10,772 bases of DNA from an uncultured Lachnospiraceae bacterium (GCA_947175285.1 CAMWMM010000119.1:1-10772); one strand, 5' to 3'; shown: positions 1-6,748, counted from the stretch's first letter. The notes: generated by a model not told the origin, from the letters alone. Numbers and translations are program-made.

Positions 1-78
1 TATACCGAATAAATATATATTATGAAGTAGACATTTTTCCAACCGCACAGGTAGAACTTTTTTAAAGGATAATAACGT

Positions 79-603
79 ATGGTAGATAAAAATGAAAAAG
101 AAATAAAAACCGGACAGTTAATTTTTGCAACAAGTCTGAGATTCAAAAAAGGCAGATATTATTACATTGAAAAATGTAGCAGACAATCAGATGTCTTATA
201 TGTAAAACGGGTTAATAAAAACTTTTCTTTCAACAGATATGATAAAGAGCACAACAGCCTCCACCCCATACTATTCCCATCCCTCAACAGCGTTGAAATC
301 GTGGAGCCACTGCCGGATAAATTTAGAGAATCCCTCCGGACACTGTACTTTTATATCGATGAGCTTTTAGAAGAATTCGGGACATTATTTGAACGGATCT
401 ATACAGGTGTCATTTTCAGGGCAGTCAGATATGAGAATGGTTCATATGGGATAATACAAAACAGGCTGACCCATGACGGCAGCTGTATAGACCATACATA
501 CCCGACAGACAAACTCTTCATTGACCTTACATATGATGAGCTCGCAACCAAGTGGAATAAAATTAAGAACAGGCCGAATGTAAAATGGTTAGAGGATTTC
601 TGA
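79..603 (+). CDS. Hypothetical protein, 174 aa
   Basis: I do not recognise this protein. The ATG is preceded by AAAGGA with about 9 nt spacing, which supports this start, and the frame stays open to a TGA. It has no signal peptide, no clear membrane segment and only one cysteine pair, so a soluble cytoplasmic protein is likely. The N-terminal half is basic and rich in Lys, Arg and Tyr (a cluster around residues 20-35). The middle (about residues 75-105) looks helical and acidic, and the C-terminus is rich in Asp, Lys and Trp. It is transcribed towards the lipoprotein operon, with a hairpin terminator between them. Codon use looks AT-rich like the surrounding low-GC sequence. No function is offered; being real rests on its length, its ribosome binding site and the downstream terminator. 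Confidence 0.7.
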   Translation: MVDKNEKEIKTGQLIFATSLRFKKGRYYYIEKCSRQSDVLYVKRVNKNFSFNRYDKEHNSLHPILFPSLNSVEIVEPLPDKFRESLRTLYFYIDELLEEFGTLFERIYTGVIFRAVRYENGSYGIIQNRLTHDGSCIDHTYPTDKLFIDLTYDELATKWNKIKNRPNVKWLEDF

Positions 604-691
604 ATATAAATTCACCCTCTACTACGGCGGGACAAAAGCACTGATGAATATTAACAGCATACATACGATTACACCAGCATATGTATAAGGA

Positions 692-729
692 AAGGGGCAG
701 ATAAATATCTGCCCCTTCCGAACGTTTTT
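692..729 (+). terminator. Hairpin terminator between convergent genes
   Basis: The 12-nt arms at 692-703 (AAGGGGCAGATA) and 706-717 are perfect reverse complements, so a GC-rich stem forms with a tight AT loop. On the plus strand it is followed after a short spacer by TTTTT (725-729). On the minus strand it is followed by TTTCCTT. It lies about 90 nt after the 174-aa gene and about 160 nt after the end of the lipoprotein operon on the other strand, so it may act in both directions. The T-run is not directly adjacent on the plus strand, which lowers certainty. Confidence 0.6.
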
Positions 730-874
730 CATTTCTACACCATCTGCCCAATTTGTCATTGCTAATTCCAACTGCATCATCTTTCGTTAAATGCAAAAAA
801 GACACCTTTAACTACATAAAGAAATCAGGCCAGACTTTTTATACATTTACAGACAACCTTCCAGAAATAATCGG

Positions 875-2446
875 TCAAAAATTCCGCGTTGCCCCGCATA
901 CCTTACAGACGGAAGTCCATTTTACAACTGTCGACTCCTTATTTCCACTAAACTCGTGGCTGACCAGTTCTTCCCTTCTCTCCCAGTCATGCTCTGAGGG
1001 ATCTAAGGTTTCTGTATATGTGTCCCCGCAGGAGCAGGTAAAAGTCTCTGTACCGCTGGACGTGCAAGTAGGTTCTAAGGTCACTGTGCCTGTATACATA
1101 TGCTCATGCCCATATCCTGCCGTTCCCGTTTCCGGCGCAGCTGACTTTCCATCTCCATCAATTAGGACAAATTCACCTGTCTCAGGATCATAGCTGTAGT
1201 GAAGTATATAATATCCTTCCCCGCCTTCATGCGGCTGCGCAATAAAACGGCCGTCCTCAATCTTCCCGAAATCGGCATGCTGCCCAGAGACTTCCGGCTG
1301 ATATGCTGCACTGTCCCTTACACCATACAGCCATGTTTCCTGTCCGTCCGCCCCTCCTACCGTCAGAAATTTTGCCTCTCCGGCATCCATTACCCAGTTC
1401 ATTCCCGGAGTTATACCGCCATACCCAAATATAACCGGGATTGTATCGATGCAAGATGCAGTCCCTTCTGGATCGATATAATAGATTCTGGCATCATTCA
1501 GGTCAATCCCGTCATCCGTCCCTGTGATCCCAAACGCTTCCACTGTCCCGTCCCCGTCAAAGTCTTCGCAGACGAAACACAGCTCCGTTTCAGAACCGGC
1601 CGCTGACTGGAAAGCCTGTTTCAGCAGCATATCCGCCGGTTTCCCACCCTGCGGGGAGTATTCTTCAAACAATGTGAGTTCAATGGCTTTTGTCTTCCAG
1701 CTGTCACAGATGTCCTGTGCTTCGCTTTCCGTAATATGGGACATATTATCAAAATCCAGACCGTCCATTCTGTCATAATGATCCTGCGTTCCGTAAAACC
1801 AAGGGCTGTCCTTGTCTTCATTCTGGTCGAATGCCACTATTTTTTCCGGGTGCAGCCGCCCTGTGCCTGCATCCACGCTGTAATTGATCTGTGTGCTGTT
1901 GCTCGCCCCACTTGTCGCCCAGTAATAAATCGTATTATCCTCACACAGATAATAACAGTAGCGTTCCCCGCTTGTCGCCGCATGGATAACCTTCCCATCC
2001 GCATACGTATACAGGTCAAATATCATGCCGTCTGCCGCATCTTCCACAGTGCTGACCAGCAGCTCCGGCACCCCGTTCCCATCCAGATCAGCCATTGCAT
2101 ATCCTGCATCAGACAGGGTTTCAACCGAAGTATAGTCCCAATAAAACATATAGCTTACATCTTCCGTGCAGTCCCATCCTTCCAGTATTTTATAATAAAA
2201 CATGTCCAATATCCCATCATAGACACCAGCAGCAGTATCTGTATCATCTGTGCTTTCACTTTTTATACTTTCCATTACTTCCGTTTCCCCGGAAGATGTC
2301 TTTTTCGTTTCTTCCGATATAACCGGAGTATCAGGATCTGCCTCCGCTGCATAGCCATCCATGCTTTTTTCAGCTGCACTGCCCGTTCCACACCCCGTAA
2401 AAAAACAGGCGGCTATGACCAAAATCGTATATAGTCTTCTTTTCAT
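875..2446 (-). CDS. Secreted lipoprotein with DxDGxG repeats and Cys-rich C-terminus, 523 aa
   Basis: Predicted to be exported and lipid-anchored on the outer face of the membrane. The N-terminus has basic residues, a hydrophobic stretch and a lipobox FTGC with Cys19, followed by a low-complexity Ser/Thr/Glu/Asp linker to about residue 72. Two acidic loops resemble calcium-binding VCBS/EF-hand-like repeats: DLDGNG at residues 120-125 and DFDGDG at 295-300. The C-terminal tail contains C461, the C471-S-C473-G motif, and C514-x-x-C517. This pattern is seen in clostridial surface proteins and could bind zinc or form a small cross-linked module. The start follows GGAAAGGG. It lies 22 nt after the upstream lipoprotein gene and is probably the second gene of that operon. 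The substrate or ligand is unknown. Confidence 0.8.
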   Translation of the reverse strand: MKRRLYTILVIAACFFTGCGTGSAAEKSMDGYAAEADPDTPVISEETKKTSSGETEVMESIKSESTDDTDTAAGVYDGILDMFYYKILEGWDCTEDVSYMFYWDYTSVETLSDAGYAMADLDGNGVPELLVSTVEDAADGMIFDLYTYADGKVIHAATSGERYCYYLCEDNTIYYWATSGASNSTQINYSVDAGTGRLHPEKIVAFDQNEDKDSPWFYGTQDHYDRMDGLDFDNMSHITESEAQDICDSWKTKAIELTLFEEYSPQGGKPADMLLKQAFQSAAGSETELCFVCEDFDGDGTVEAFGITGTDDGIDLNDARIYYIDPEGTASCIDTIPVIFGYGGITPGMNWVMDAGEAKFLTVGGADGQETWLYGVRDSAAYQPEVSGQHADFGKIEDGRFIAQPHEGGEGYYILHYSYDPETGEFVLIDGDGKSAAPETGTAGYGHEHMYTGTVTLEPTCTSSGTETFTCSCGDTYTETLDPSEHDWERREELVSHEFSGNKESTVVKWTSVCKVCGATRNF

Positions 2447-2468
2447 TTGCCCTTTCCTTTCAATGGCG

Positions 2469-3593
2469 CTATTCGCCTGTTACATTGGATTCATATTCAT
2501 AACTCTCTATGTTTTTTGTCACGCATTTATTGAACATCGTATCCATGTCCTGAAAACCCTCGTAATAGTAATCTCCCCTCCAGAATATGTCCCCGCTGAA
2601 TACTCTCTTTGAAAAAACAGAGCCGGATGGCATCTCGTATCTGCTCAGGTCCACGCTGCATGTCCCGTCTTTTAAAAGAACCAGATTGCTGAATTTCCTA
2701 TATGTATAGAAATACAGCTTTTCATCAGGATTTTCCATATCCACATCCTCGATCTTGTACAGCACATACACCGTATTATAATCACTGCCATTCATCCCCG
2801 GCTTTAAAGACAGGAAATAGTTTCCTGCAAATTCCACGCCGGTCACTGTGTCCCATCCTTTTGCCTGAATAGCATCCTCTATCTGTTTCTTCATCTTTGC
2901 CATTGTATCATCCGGTATCTGGGATAGTCCTGTTACATAGCTGTCACACTCCGGGACCACGAATCCCCTTGTCCCGTCCCCCGCAGTGTAACCGCGTTCC
3001 AATAGCTGGCCGGCATCGTATTCAGCCGTCACAGTGACAGTATCACCTGCAGAAAGCCCCTCATTATTATCAAGCCTGTAACTTACATACACGGGCAGGT
3101 TACTGCTCCCATTTTTGATGTAAGCTTTTACATATGGTGCAATCCCCTGAAACTCCACATCAATATTTTCAAACAGGTCGATCTGTTCAATCTCCTTAAG
3201 CCCCTTAACCGTATACTTCTTTTCTTCTGCCGTAAACTTTATCTTGTACTCTCCGGCAGTTTCATTATCCACGTCAGCCCTGACCGTCACCTCATCACCA
3301 TTGGACAGGTTTTCCTTAGGGGATACTTCATATGATACTGCCTCCTCTATCGCTGCCATCTTTCCCAGAATTGATAAATCCTCTGAATCGCTGATCCCTG
3401 CCGCCTCAAAGGCAGCTTCTTCCCAGAAATATTTATTTGAAAGGCTTGCTGTCCCCTGTCCGTCTATACCGTTAAACTCCACTGTCAGGCCTTCCATGAC
3501 ATCAATCTCTGTCTTTCCGCATCCGGTCATTGTTCCTGCCATTAAACCTAGAAAGGCACCAATGGCAAGCATTTTTGATAGTTTCCTCTTCAT
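2469..3593 (-). CDS. Secreted lipoprotein with two tandem beta-type repeats, 374 aa
   Basis: The start is placed at the ATG at 3593 because it directly precedes a lipoprotein signal peptide (basic start, hydrophobic core, lipobox MTGC with Cys25). GGAGG lies 9 nt upstream, at 3603-3607. An ATG two codons earlier is also possible. The mature part contains two similar units: IDVMEGLTVEFNG...LSNGDEVTVRADVD, then IDLFENIDVEFQG...LSAGDTVTVTAEYD. These look like tandem Ig-like or beta-sandwich modules of a type I associate with clostridial surface lipoproteins. The C-terminal third (about 200-374) is a separate domain that I cannot name. First gene of a two-gene minus-strand operon with its own promoter at 3635-3662. 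A role in envelope binding or sensing is inference only. Confidence 0.8.
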   Translation of the reverse strand: MKRKLSKMLAIGAFLGLMAGTMTGCGKTEIDVMEGLTVEFNGIDGQGTASLSNKYFWEEAAFEAAGISDSEDLSILGKMAAIEEAVSYEVSPKENLSNGDEVTVRADVDNETAGEYKIKFTAEEKKYTVKGLKEIEQIDLFENIDVEFQGIAPYVKAYIKNGSSNLPVYVSYRLDNNEGLSAGDTVTVTAEYDAGQLLERGYTAGDGTRGFVVPECDSYVTGLSQIPDDTMAKMKKQIEDAIQAKGWDTVTGVEFAGNYFLSLKPGMNGSDYNTVYVLYKIEDVDMENPDEKLYFYTYRKFSNLVLLKDGTCSVDLSRYEMPSGSVFSKRVFSGDIFWRGDYYYEGFQDMDTMFNKCVTKNIESYEYESNVTGE

Positions 3594-3634
3594 TTGCATT
3601 TTCCTCCAATACATTTTAATTTTCTGACTAATAA

Positions 3635-3662
3635 AGTATACCATTTTGTTGATTTTTATCAA
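3635..3662 (-). promoter_or_regulatory. Sigma-A promoter of the lipoprotein operon, with overlapping inverted repeat
   Basis: On the minus strand, TTGATA (3657-3662) is followed by a 16-bp spacer and TATACT (3635-3640), close to the sigma-A consensus. Transcription would begin near 3628, about 35 nt before the lipoprotein ATG. The inverted repeat GTTGAT-TTTT-ATCAAC at 3648-3663 covers the -35 box and could be a repressor site. Confidence 0.65.
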
Positions 3663-3680
3663 CAGTAATCGAATCTTGTA

Positions 3681-3709
3681 TTGAACTAACCGGATAATTG
3701 TGCTATACT
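3681..3709 (+). promoter_or_regulatory. Sigma-A promoter with extended -10, divergent to the lipoprotein promoter
   Basis: TTGAAC (3681-3686), a 17-bp spacer, then TGC-TATACT with the -10 at 3704-3709 and a TG extension at 3701-3702. Spacing and hexamers fit sigma-A. It points to the secreted SH3-like gene at 3892, giving an unusually long leader of about 175 nt. Another TATAAT at 3803-3808 lacks a good -35 box and could be a second, activator-dependent start. Confidence 0.55.
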
Positions 3710-3715
3710 GCACAC

Positions 3716-3891
3716 CGCAAAAATTTGCTGTAGGGTGCAAAATTTGATATGCAAACAAAAGGTTTTCTGTGTAGTTATACTGCAAATATATTCGGTGTTC
3801 AGTATAATATTGAAGCCATAGGTTCCATGGAACTTTTCGGATCCCACTGGAAACAAGTGATAACCCTGCATTCAGGCATAAGGAGATTATT
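3716..3891 (+). other. Long 5' leader with palindromes, function unknown
   Basis: This stretch between the divergent promoter and the 3892 gene has no gene on either strand. It holds a perfect 12-bp palindrome GTTCCATGGAAC (3822-3833). Near the ribosome binding site are two small hairpins, CACT-N7-AGTG and CCTG-CATT-CAGG. The short sequence TATACTGCA also appears twice in this region (3704-3712 and 3776-3784). I cannot match it to a known riboswitch class by eye. Confidence 0.3.
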
Positions 3892-4125
3892 ATGAAACCG
3901 TTTAAAAACTCTGTCATTTTTGTACTTGTTCCATCTCTCGCCCTGTCTTTTATCCCGCTTAATACATCCGTCGCCGGGAAACATCCCCTTCCAGTCTGTT
4001 ATGTCCGTTTTTCAGGGACAGGGATGCACATCTATGCAGCCCCGTCCATGTTCGGGGAACCCATGTCCATACTTCCCGATGGCACTTATATACAGGTTGT
4101 TGGGATTTCTCGGTCTTTGCCATAG
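3892..4125 (+). pseudogene. Secreted SH3-like protein, 3'-truncated at an element junction
   Basis: The ATG follows AAGGAG with good spacing. Residues 1-29 form a signal peptide: basic start, hydrophobic core (FVLVPSLALSF), then a small-residue region ending near SVAG. From about residue 39 the sequence resembles a bacterial SH3 domain, with GMHIYAAPSMFGEPMSILPD and then GTYIQVVG, a pattern typical of cell-wall-binding SH3_3-type modules. After Gly71 the similarity stops. The remaining six codons are antisense to pcfB and end in a chance TAG. The gene therefore appears broken at about 4103, with the rest of the SH3 domain and anything beyond it missing. The stub may still be transcribed from its own promoter. 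Confidence 0.6.
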
Positions 4126-4720
4126 AGGGGTTTTCCCGCTCTGTTCCTTCTTTCTGTACCGGATTCCCAAGCAGTTCATCCACCAGCATATCTTCTTCCG
4201 TCCTCTCCGGTTTTTCCTTTTCCGGTTCTGTCCGTGACTCTACGCTTTCCTTCTGCGTTCCTGCTTTCTGCGGTTTTTCCTCTTTGGCATGAGATTTTTC
4301 TTCCCTTGCTTTCTGGATTTCCGTCTTAATCTGCGCCGCCTCCGTAACAGACGCAAATCTGAAGCGTTCTACGATGCGGTTGATGCGGGGCGCATCTTCT
4401 TCCCTCACCATAATGTCCTCCATGCCGTCGCTGCTTCCTTTCGGATCACGGACTGCACAATAAAGAATCCCATATCGCTTCGCTTCCTGAACGAATTTTT
4501 TCAGGTCGCTTTCCTTGACCGAAAAGACAGTAAGCGGCTTTCCCGAACGTATCAAAGTCTCCAGCCTTGCCCTGCCTTTTGTCTTTTTCTGCTCTTTTAA
4601 AATGGCATACAAAAGCACTGCAAGCTGTTTAGCTCCCTCGCCAGAAATTTTCAGGGCGGCTTCTCCCACTTCCAGTGACATACGCACTACCTGATCAGCG
4701 GCTTCGCCTGATGTGTTCAT
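3959..4720 (-). CDS. pcfB: PcfB-family conjugation protein, C-terminus replaced
   Basis: The N-terminal 130 residues match what I know of the PcfB family in clostridial and enterococcal conjugative elements: GEAADQVVRMSLEVGEAALKISGEGAKQLAVLLYAIL, later FSVKESDLKKFVQEAKRYGILY and EEDAPRINRIVERF. In pCF10, Pcf proteins belong to the conjugative processing and transfer machinery. Residues about 135-195 are a charged Lys/Glu linker. Homology ends around residue 206 (after KTEKS). The last 47 residues are encoded antisense to the SH3-like gene and are Trp/Arg-rich junk; the native family has a basic Lys/Arg-rich tail there. AGGAGGG lies 10 nt upstream of the ATG, and the gene overlaps the relaxase stop by 26 nt. 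The hybrid may lack function. The usual next gene, the VirD4-type coupling protein, is absent. Confidence 0.75.
   Translation of the reverse strand: MNTSGEAADQVVRMSLEVGEAALKISGEGAKQLAVLLYAILKEQKKTKGRARLETLIRSGKPLTVFSVKESDLKKFVQEAKRYGILYCAVRDPKGSSDGMEDIMVREEDAPRINRIVERFRFASVTEAAQIKTEIQKAREEKSHAKEEKPQKAGTQKESVESRTEPEKEKPERTEEDMLVDELLGNPVQKEGTERENPSMAKTEKSQQPVYKCHREVWTWVPRTWTGLHRCASLSLKNGHNRLEGDVSRRRMY
4098..4106. other. Chimeric junction between host-like DNA and the conjugative element
   Basis: Leftwards of about 4103 the plus strand reads as the SH3-like gene. Rightwards the minus strand reads as pcfB. Both coding similarities stop at the same few bases (SH3 Gly71 at 4102-4104; PcfB Ser206 at 4103-4105). 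No integrase, terminal repeat or att-like sequence is seen there. A deletion or rearrangement join, rather than a normal element end, is the best reading. A misassembly cannot be excluded. Confidence 0.6.
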
Positions 4721-6158
4721 GATTTTTTCCCTCCTTTTCTCTGTTGGTTTCTTCCCGTATAGCTTCTAATTTTTCTTTTATCATGACAGAACGTACCTCT
4801 ATCCTGTCACAAAGTCCCACCTCCTTCCGCAATTCTCCAATCTGCTTTGTAAGGGCGGAAATTTCCTCTTTTATCTCCGCCAGCTTTTCACCCTCTTTCA
4901 CACTGCGGCTCTTATACCGCAAATGCTTTCTTTCCTCGATAAGCCGCCTCATTTTCTCCTGTAAATTTTCTTTCAAAGAAAAAAGCTGCTCCTTCGTATC
5001 TATCCGATGATAGCAGAGCAGCCTTGTTTCCTTTGAAATCATATCCAGTTTTATTAAATCTTCTCGCAGCAGAATGTGTATCTGATTCGGAGATAAGGGC
5101 GGTCTGTTCTTTGGCAGGATTCCCAAGAGGTAACAGTAATGCAGATACAGACCACGAAGTCCCCCGATCTTTCTTGTCCGGCGTAGATTCCCATGAACCT
5201 TTAGGACATAAATTTTCTTTTCCGGGGACGGAACCGGTGATACTGTTTTCTTTACTGTCTGCGTGAGTATACGCCTGCGGATGGATTCTATGGTATATTC
5301 CTCCCCTAAATTCCTTGCAAGTTTCATTCCCCGTTCCCTGCCCTCTGCCCGCACGGTAATATCCTTCCCGAACTTAATAAAATACCCTTTCTCTTTCAGA
5401 TAATGGAAAAACTGTTTTTCCGTCCTCGCCTTTGCTATGGCTTCATCCACATCCGCCTTTATCATTCCAAGATACGTTGGTCTGCCTTCTTTCTCCGCAC
5501 GCCATTCCCCGTAATGCTTTGCTTTCCTCTCTGGTTTTTCTATAACAGACAATCCGTATTCCCGGCATAGCCTGTCTGAAGCGTCCCTCATATCCCGGTA
5601 ATCCTGATTACTGCGGTGATACCGCAGTCCGTCCGCAAAAGAAACAGCGTTCACTACAAAATGATTATGCAGATGATGTGCTTTATCCAGATGGGTAGCA
5701 ACAATCACCTGAAAACGACTCCCCCATAATTCCTCTGCAAGTTTCACTCCTATCTCATGCGCCATGCCTGGGGTACATTCTCCCGGTGCAAAAGACTGAT
5801 AACCGTGAAACGCCATAATGCCCTCGTCTTTCCCATACCGCTTTTTTACTGCCATCATTTCTGACCGGGCAGTTGTCGGAGTGCAGTTGATTCCGGACAC
5901 ATACTGCTGCATAACTGTCTCACCCTCATCATCTATGCCGCTGCCCTCCGACGTCCCTGCCTTATTCGCCTGTCTCGTCTTTTCCGCATTGACCGCATAG
6001 GCAATCACATCGGATAGTCCCTGCGTCCCGTTTTCCTCCATGCCGGACAGTTCCGGCAATTTTGCAATTTTCGGATTCATGGTTTTATCCGGATTTTCCA
6101 CATAGATAACAACTTTCCCAAGCCAGCCTTTGACGCTCCAGATAGATGTGGTTGCCAT
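4695..6158 (-). CDS. Relaxase/mobilization nuclease (MOBP-type), 487 aa
   Basis: This protein would nick oriT and stay covalently bound to the transferred strand. The N-terminal signature GWLGKVVIYVENPDKT is typical of the Tn1549-type relaxases of clostridial elements. The metal-binding histidine motif reads THLDKAHHLHNH (H156, H161/H162, H164, H166). Candidate catalytic tyrosines lie in the first 60 residues (Y19, Y54), and I cannot choose between them. The region NCTPTTARSEMMAVKKRYGK (about 91-110) and REYGLSVIE (about 199-207) also fit the family. The C-terminal third is rich in Glu, Lys and Leu and is probably a coiled coil (about 385-480). Length is normal and no frame break is seen. It starts in a TAATG overlap with mobC and overlaps pcfB at its end, so the three are translationally coupled. 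Confidence 0.9.
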   Translation of the reverse strand: MATTSIWSVKGWLGKVVIYVENPDKTMNPKIAKLPELSGMEENGTQGLSDVIAYAVNAEKTRQANKAGTSEGSGIDDEGETVMQQYVSGINCTPTTARSEMMAVKKRYGKDEGIMAFHGYQSFAPGECTPGMAHEIGVKLAEELWGSRFQVIVATHLDKAHHLHNHFVVNAVSFADGLRYHRSNQDYRDMRDASDRLCREYGLSVIEKPERKAKHYGEWRAEKEGRPTYLGMIKADVDEAIAKARTEKQFFHYLKEKGYFIKFGKDITVRAEGRERGMKLARNLGEEYTIESIRRRILTQTVKKTVSPVPSPEKKIYVLKVHGNLRRTRKIGGLRGLYLHYCYLLGILPKNRPPLSPNQIHILLREDLIKLDMISKETRLLCYHRIDTKEQLFSLKENLQEKMRRLIEERKHLRYKSRSVKEGEKLAEIKEEISALTKQIGELRKEVGLCDRIEVRSVMIKEKLEAIREETNREKEGKNHEHIRRSR

Positions 6159-6487
6159 TATTCTGTTTTTTCCGGCAGGATCACCGCTTCCGTAACCAGC
6201 CTGACTACTTCATCAAACTTCCGCATATCGCTGTCATATCTCTGCACATCAACCACATTCAGAGTGTGCGCTTTCTGTGCAATCTGGTTTAGATTGTTGC
6301 CGATCTTATGCAGCTCCCGCATCATGGAATAATAATCAGGCGGCGGTGCATCCCTCGGCACCCTCCCGCTGATTGCCTGACGCACATAGGCTTCCTGACT
6401 GATTCCGCTTTTCTGTACCCGCTCCCGGAATGCGTCTGCTTCCTCTTTATTTAACCGGAACAAAAAAGGAATATCCCTTTTCCTCAT
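6158..6487 (-). CDS. mobC: MobC relaxosome accessory protein, 109 aa
   Basis: A small accessory protein expected to bind oriT and help the relaxase nick. The N-terminal part (FLFRLNKEEADAFRERV...SQEAYVRQAI) has the length and pattern of a ribbon-helix-helix DNA-binding domain. The C-terminal part has the MobC signature MRELHKIGNNLNQIAQKAH (about residues 58-76), then a helix reaching the C-terminus. The ATG overlaps the stop of the upstream 36-aa gene in an ATGA, and its own stop overlaps the relaxase start in a TAATG. The close coupling with the relaxase and the position directly after the oriT candidate agree with this role. Confidence 0.88.
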   Translation of the reverse strand: MRKRDIPFLFRLNKEEADAFRERVQKSGISQEAYVRQAISGRVPRDAPPPDYYSMMRELHKIGNNLNQIAQKAHTLNVVDVQRYDSDMRKFDEVVRLVTEAVILPEKTE

Positions 6488-6594
6488 TCATCCACCTCCA
6501 TATCGTTCCTGTGCAGACGGTTAATCTGTAACAGACACATCGTTACAACACCCATGATACCGCCTACAAAGATTCCACCTATAAATACTAACAT
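6484..6594 (-). CDS. DUF3789-like membrane micropeptide, 36 aa
   Basis: This is a short gene, easy to miss. The translation begins MLVFIGGIFVGGIMGVVTMC and ends HRNDMEVDE. It is one glycine-rich transmembrane helix (residues 1-22) followed by a charged cytoplasmic tail. The pattern 'F-x-G-G-x-F-V-G-G-x-x-G-V-x-T-M-C' matches the DUF3789 family, which sits beside mobC in clostridial conjugative elements. A purine-rich GAGAGGTGAGG lies upstream, and the stop overlaps the mobC start as ATGA. The role is unknown; a membrane partner of the transfer apparatus is a guess. Confidence 0.7.
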   Translation of the reverse strand: MLVFIGGIFVGGIMGVVTMCLLQINRLHRNDMEVDE

Positions 6595-6611
6595 ACTGCC
6601 TCACCTCTCCC

Positions 6612-6633
6612 GCATGGCATACTGCCGCCATGC
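6612..6633. repeat. Inverted repeat GCATGGC / GCCATGC
   Basis: Perfect 7-bp arms (6612-6618 and 6627-6633) around an 8-nt loop, just upstream of the DUF3789-like gene on its strand. The arm GCATGGC recurs in the right arm of the oriT candidate (6733-6739), suggesting a shared binding site, for example for MobC or the relaxase. Confidence 0.5.
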
Positions 6634-6645
6634 TTATTCCTATTT

Positions 6646-6697
6646 GCCGGAATCTCCCGGCTCTGCTTAATAGGGGTTTTAGGGGATTTTCCCCTAA
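6646..6697. repeat. Two further hairpins: GCCGG/CCGGC and TTAGGGGA/TCCCCTAA
   Basis: GCCGG (6646-6650) pairs with CCGGC (6657-6661). TTAGGGGA (6679-6686) pairs with TCCCCTAA (6690-6697) around TTT; a direct copy of TAGGGG precedes it at 6671-6676. Together with neighbouring repeats they form a dense secondary-structure region typical of oriT surroundings. On the minus strand, the second hairpin is not followed by a convincing T-run, so I do not call it a terminator. Confidence 0.5.
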
Positions 6698-6705
6698 CAA
6701 GCTGT

Positions 6706-6748
6706 CTTTGGAGTGCTATGCTTCCGCAGGATGCATGGCAATCCAAAG
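6706..6748 (-). other. Candidate origin of transfer (oriT) with nic site
   Basis: The 16-nt arms at 6706-6721 (CTTTGGAGTGCTATGC) and 6733-6748 match as an inverted repeat at 14 of 16 positions. The 11-nt loop and the edge of the right arm contain, on the minus strand, CATCCTG|C (6726-6733). This equals the MOBP/IncP-type nic consensus YATCCTG|Y, so nicking would fall between 6727 and 6726. It lies in a 275-nt noncoding gap just upstream of the mobC-relaxase genes, the usual oriT position. The strand would carry the relaxase genes in first. In plasmid RP4 the nic lies beside rather than inside the inverted repeat, so the exact site is inference. Confidence 0.65.

Noticed and set aside
563..805. 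Minus-strand 80-aa open frame between the 174-aa gene and the lipoprotein operon
   Set aside because: It spans the hairpin terminator and the end of the 174-aa gene and has no ribosome binding site or recognisable domain.
753..1606. Plus-strand open frames opposite the 523-aa lipoprotein
   Set aside because: They are antisense to a gene with a clear lipobox and metal-loop motifs, have no ribosome binding sites, and have Ser/Pro/Cys-rich compositions typical of shadow frames.
3594..3917. N-terminal extension of the 374-aa lipoprotein
   Set aside because: It would put 108 residues before a perfect lipoprotein signal peptide and would run through the promoter at 3635-3662.
6679..6697. TTAGGGGA/TCCCCTAA hairpin as a terminator
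   Set aside because: The stem is short and no T-run follows on the minus strand, where the neighbouring genes are read; on the plus strand there is no gene to terminate.
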